From an uncultured Clostridia bacterium (lineage in GTDB: Bacteria > Bacillota > Clostridia > Lachnospirales > Lachnospiraceae): a stretch of DNA of 7,988 nt. The position numbers and the translations under genes are program-made. The stretch is from the NCBI GenBank assembly GCA_945622055.1, contig CALZBV010000112.1, positions 1 to 7,988 on the forward strand, given 5' to 3'. Below, piece after piece: positions 5,792-7,988 of the stretch (its first letter is position 1; each line of letters starts with the position of its first letter). Below the pieces are notes generated by a model. It searched no databases, was not told the origin of the DNA, and worked only from the letters and a program-made list of their open reading frames with translations.

Positions 5792-6738
5792 TAAAACAAA
5801 TCCTTCTTTCTGAAAATAATGGCAACCACGGCGGTAATCAGTGCCGCAACACCACAAACAATTGGAAATCCATATGGAGAGGCTTCTCCCGGAAGCGGTA
5901 CATTCATGCCGTAAAAGCTACCAATCATGGTCGGAATCGACAATACAATCGTAAGTGTTGCCAGAGTCTTCATGACGATATTCATATTGTTCGAAATGAC
6001 CGAGGAAAACGTATCCATGGTGCTGCTGAGGATTCCGGTATAAATGTTCGCCATCTCAAGTGCCTGCCGGTTCTCGATAATTACGTCCTCAAGTAAATCC
6101 TCATCCTCCGGATAACGCTTTACCTTTTCCGTCTTCAAAAGCTTCTCAAACACGGCTTCATTCGAACGAAGCGATGTTGTGAAGTAGACCAGCGCCTTCT
6201 CAAGCTCATGCATCTCAAGAATCTCCTGATTTCTCTGCTTTTCCTTCAAACGGTCCTCTAACATCTCACTCTGACGGTTAATCACACGAAGATACTGAAG
6301 ATATACCGTTGCCACACGGTAAAAAACCTGCATAATAAACCGTGTCTTCTTATACGTAAAAAAATCTCTGCTCTTCCCTGTTTTAAAAAACTCAAGAATC
6401 GGAGTTTCGCGAAGGGAAACCGTAATTACAATATCCTTTACGGTAATGATTGCAAGTGGCATCGTAACATAACGGTTCCGCTCAATATCATCTACCATTT
6501 CCTTCTCAATCTCCGGCGAGTCGATTAATATCATCTGATAATTATCTTCAAATTCCACACGCGCACGTTCTTCCTCATCGAGTGCGGCCCGAAGCGCGTC
6601 TAACTCAACGCCTGTTTCTTTTGATACAATTTCCAGTTCCCGGGGGTTTGGTGCAGTGAGAGAAATCCAGCAATCCTTCTCGATTTTCTCCAGAGTAAAA
6701 AATTCGCCTGCACTTGTTGTTCTAAAAATCTCCAACAT
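5791..6738 (-). CDS. corA: CorA family divalent cation (magnesium) transporter
   Basis: A 315-aa CorA/MIT-family channel protein, which as a pentamer lets Mg2+ (in some members Co2+, Ni2+ or Zn2+) into the cell. The N-terminal cytoplasmic alpha/beta domain (about 1-120) includes CWISLTAPN and the acidic DEEERARVEFEDNYQMILID stretch. A long stalk helix (about 130-255) follows. The first membrane helix, ATLTIVLSIPTMIGSF, ends in the signature YGMNVPLP (Y276 G277 M278 N279), and the second helix is IVCGVAALITAVVAIIF with the basic tail RKKDLF. Length is normal. Two further in-frame Met codons lie upstream (6756 and 6744), but GGGGG at 6746-6750 sits 7 nt before the ATG at 6738, which decides the start. 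It has a near-consensus promoter and is coupled to the rhomboid-like gene. The exact metal cannot be told from sequence. Confidence 0.95.
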   Translation of the reverse strand: MLEIFRTTSAGEFFTLEKIEKDCWISLTAPNPRELEIVSKETGVELDALRAALDEEERARVEFEDNYQMILIDSPEIEKEMVDDIERNRYVTMPLAIITVKDIVITVSLRETPILEFFKTGKSRDFFTYKKTRFIMQVFYRVATVYLQYLRVINRQSEMLEDRLKEKQRNQEILEMHELEKALVYFTTSLRSNEAVFEKLLKTEKVKRYPEDEDLLEDVIIENRQALEMANIYTGILSSTMDTFSSVISNNMNIVMKTLATLTIVLSIPTMIGSFYGMNVPLPGEASPYGFPIVCGVAALITAVVAIIFRKKDLF

Positions 6739-6745
6739 AAACATT

Positions 6746-6752
6746 CCCCCTT
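6746..6752 (-). promoter_or_regulatory. Ribosome binding site deciding the corA start
   Basis: AAGGGGG on the minus strand, 7 nt before ATG 6738. The ATG at 6744 would be only 1 nt away and the ATG at 6756 lies upstream of it. A CCCC at 6782-6785 in the leader could pair with this G-run. Confidence 0.7.
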
Positions 6753-6827
6753 GCATTTTTTTGTCCCTTTTATTCCATCTCGGGGTCAGGACTCCTTAGC
6801 TTTCATCGGGCGGACATACCCATTTAT

Positions 6828-6856
6828 ATTATACGTTTTGAGTGCCTGTTCGTCAA
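6828..6856 (-). promoter_or_regulatory. Strong sigma-A-like promoter of corA
   Basis: On the minus strand TTGACG (6851-6856), a 17-nt spacer and perfect TATAAT (6828-6833). Transcription should start near 6821, leaving an 83-nt leader with several mini-ORFs (see findings). Upstream sequence 6857-6898 is A/T-rich and separates the promoter from the preceding terminator. Confidence 0.88.
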
Positions 6857-6898
6857 GCATAAAAGCGCTTCGAAAAAGGCAAAAATCAGTAAACTGTC

Positions 6899-6926
6899 AA
6901 AAAGGGTGCAGCCATCTGCCACACCC
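6899..6926 (-). terminator. Intrinsic terminator of the ABC transporter unit
   Basis: On the minus strand GGGTGTGGC pairs with GCTGCACCC (9 bp, two G-U pairs) around a 5-nt loop and is followed by TTTTT (6899-6903). It lies 35 nt after the permease stop and insulates the corA promoter. Confidence 0.88.
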
Positions 6927-6961
6927 CTTCTTTCGTTGCTCCAGTCAGTCCGGCTACTGAC

Positions 6962-7729
6962 TCAGACACTGATTTTCTTTTCCAGAAGATACGCCGTTCC
7001 GAGAAAACCCAAAACCAGAACCAGCACATAAAAAAGCACAAACGCCCATGCCGCGGAATTCATAATAATCTCGCCGTCTCTGAACATCCGGTCCTTAAGC
7101 AGAAGCTCTGCAATCTTTCCGAAAAATCTGTTTAACGCAATATAAATGAGGAAGCTGATAAAACCCTTCCATTTACTTTTTGTATTTGCAAGCAGAGTTG
7201 CCGAAAGGGTAATGGCAAACATTGCCATCGTAATAAATACAAGCCAGGTCACTAATACCATCAGAAGCAGCCAGATTACTTCAAATACATCAATCTCAAT
7301 TCCGGTAAAAGCCTTTAACATTTCCCGAATCGCTTCCAGGGCCTGCTTTACACTTCCGTACCTTGCACAGAGCACAAAACCATCCACCGCCCCTACAGCG
7401 ACATATGCGATTGCAGCCGCAAACGTCTGAATCACTGTTGTCAATATCTTTGCACCTACTACCTGATACGCACTTCTCGGCACCAAAAACAGCATATAGC
7501 TCTGTTTGGTTTTTAAATCATTGGAAAACGTAAAAATCGATTCGAATCCAAAATAAAACATGGAAATTATTGCTGTAAAATACAAAAAGACCATACAGAT
7601 TGATATAAGGTTCGTTTTATCTGCCAAAATACCAATAAAGAAACCAATTTCTATTACTCCAAGCATTGCGAAAACAATAAGCTTGGAAGTCAGCTGCTTA
7701 CGAAACTCATATTTCATTAATTTACCCAT
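6962..7729 (-). CDS. ABC-2 type transporter permease
   Basis: A 255-aa integral membrane protein with about six helices (near 17-35, 43-62, 94-118, 151-183, 188-205 and 226-250), the layout of ABC-2 type permeases that work as dimers with a separate ATPase. The N-terminus MGKLMKYEFRKQL is typical, as is the cytoplasmic segment NDLKTKQSYMLFLVPRSAYQVVGAK (about 70-94), which corresponds to the coupling/elbow region contacting the ATPase. A charged loop, KDRMFRDGE, lies between helices 5 and 6. AAGGAGG 7 nt upstream fixes the start and overlaps the stop of the ATPase gene, so the two are coupled. The substrate is unknown; relatives export peptides, bacteriocins or drugs, or act in envelope maintenance. 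It is the last gene of its unit, with a terminator 35 nt downstream. Confidence 0.9.
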   Translation of the reverse strand: MGKLMKYEFRKQLTSKLIVFAMLGVIEIGFFIGILADKTNLISICMVFLYFTAIISMFYFGFESIFTFSNDLKTKQSYMLFLVPRSAYQVVGAKILTTVIQTFAAAIAYVAVGAVDGFVLCARYGSVKQALEAIREMLKAFTGIEIDVFEVIWLLLMVLVTWLVFITMAMFAITLSATLLANTKSKWKGFISFLIYIALNRFFGKIAELLLKDRMFRDGEIIMNSAAWAFVLFYVLVLVLGFLGTAYLLEKKISV

Positions 7730-7741
7730 TTTCTCTCCTCC

Positions 7742-7988
7742 TTATGCGGTATATAACTCTTTATACAGCTCAACAATTGATTTTTTGCGTTCCTCGCGGA
7801 TCTGCTCTGCCTCACCGGAGAGAATCACTTCCCCGTTCTTCATAAAAATGATGTTGTCCACAATCGGCTCCAGCTCATCCACCAGATGACTGGAAATCAC
7901 CAGTGTCTTTTTCTCCTGTGCTGCCTCTACAATCGTCTGGATCACCTGCTCTCTTGCAATAATATCGATTCCGTTCAGCGGTTCATCA
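7742..7988 (-). CDS. ABC transporter ATP-binding protein, C-terminal end
   Basis: Partial gene, cut by the right edge; the last 81 residues are visible. The fragment begins at the Walker B end (DEP), followed by the D-loop NGID, then LVISSHLVDELEPIVD with the switch (H-loop) histidine, and IIFMKNGEVILSGEAEQI, the usual end of the nucleotide-binding fold. The C-terminus ERKKSIVELYKELYTA matches small exporters of the CcmA type that pair with ABC-2 permeases. The Walker A and signature motifs lie outside the window. The stop overlaps the ribosome binding site of the permease gene (TAAGGAGG), so the two form one unit. It would energise the export or membrane task of that permease. In a typical GntR-ABC-ABC2 locus a regulator lies further upstream, but this cannot be seen here. 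Confidence 0.93.
   Translation of the reverse strand, partial: DEPLNGIDIIAREQVIQTIVEAAQEKKTLVISSHLVDELEPIVDNIIFMKNGEVILSGEAEQIREERKKSIVELYKELYTA

Noticed and set aside
5792..5857. 22-codon N-terminal extension of the rhomboid-like protein
   Set aside because: It lies wholly within the corA coding end and has no ribosome binding site; the ATG at 5791 has AAGGAT upstream and makes the usual TAATG coupling.
1..7988. CRISPR, insertion sequence, prophage or toxin-antitoxin system
   Set aside because: No regularly spaced repeats, transposase or integrase motifs, terminal inverted repeats with target duplications, or small paired toxin genes were seen; every larger gene fits an ordinary chromosomal unit.

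Overview
The window looks like chromosomal DNA from an anaerobic, low-to-moderate GC Firmicute, most likely a clostridial lineage such as Lachnospiraceae. This is inferred from strong AAGGAGG-type ribosome binding sites, sigma-A-like promoters, the yloU-fakA pair next to rpmB, the DUF2953-GerW (ytfI-ytfJ-like) pair and the style of the ABC-2 permease. Almost every gene is on the minus strand, so the transcription units read from right to left. The only supported plus-strand gene is a 45-codon membrane protein ORF at 1025-1162.

Reading in the direction of transcription from the right edge: (1) 7988-6962 holds the C-terminal end of an ABC ATPase followed by its ABC-2 permease, closed by a clear intrinsic terminator (6899-6926). 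(2) 6856-4886 is a two-gene unit with a near-consensus promoter: a CorA-family metal transporter, translationally coupled (TAATG) to a rhomboid-fold membrane protein that seems to lack the protease catalytic motif and ends in a Cys-rich zinc-binding-like tail. (3) 4806-1594 is a four-gene unit starting from an extended -10 promoter: an unrecognised 458-aa soluble protein, an unrecognised 112-aa protein, a DUF2953 membrane-anchored protein with a TTG start, and a GerW/YtfJ family protein. (4) 1526-1181 is rpmB (ribosomal protein L28) with its own promoter and terminator. (5) 1022-1 is an Asp23/Gls24 family protein followed by the start of fakA (DAK2-domain fatty acid kinase), cut by the left edge. 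The plus-strand small membrane protein is divergent from this unit, and its putative promoter overlaps the asp23 promoter.

Most of this is housekeeping or conserved-accessory content: lipid activation, envelope stress, translation, divalent cation transport and peptide/drug-type export. I see no CRISPR array, insertion sequence, tRNA, rRNA or defence system. The parts most worth a second look are the 458-aa/112-aa pair ahead of DUF2953-GerW, the pseudo-rhomboid coupled to CorA, the corA leader, the divergent 45-aa ORF, and the last ~16 visible codons of fakA, which do not read like the family.
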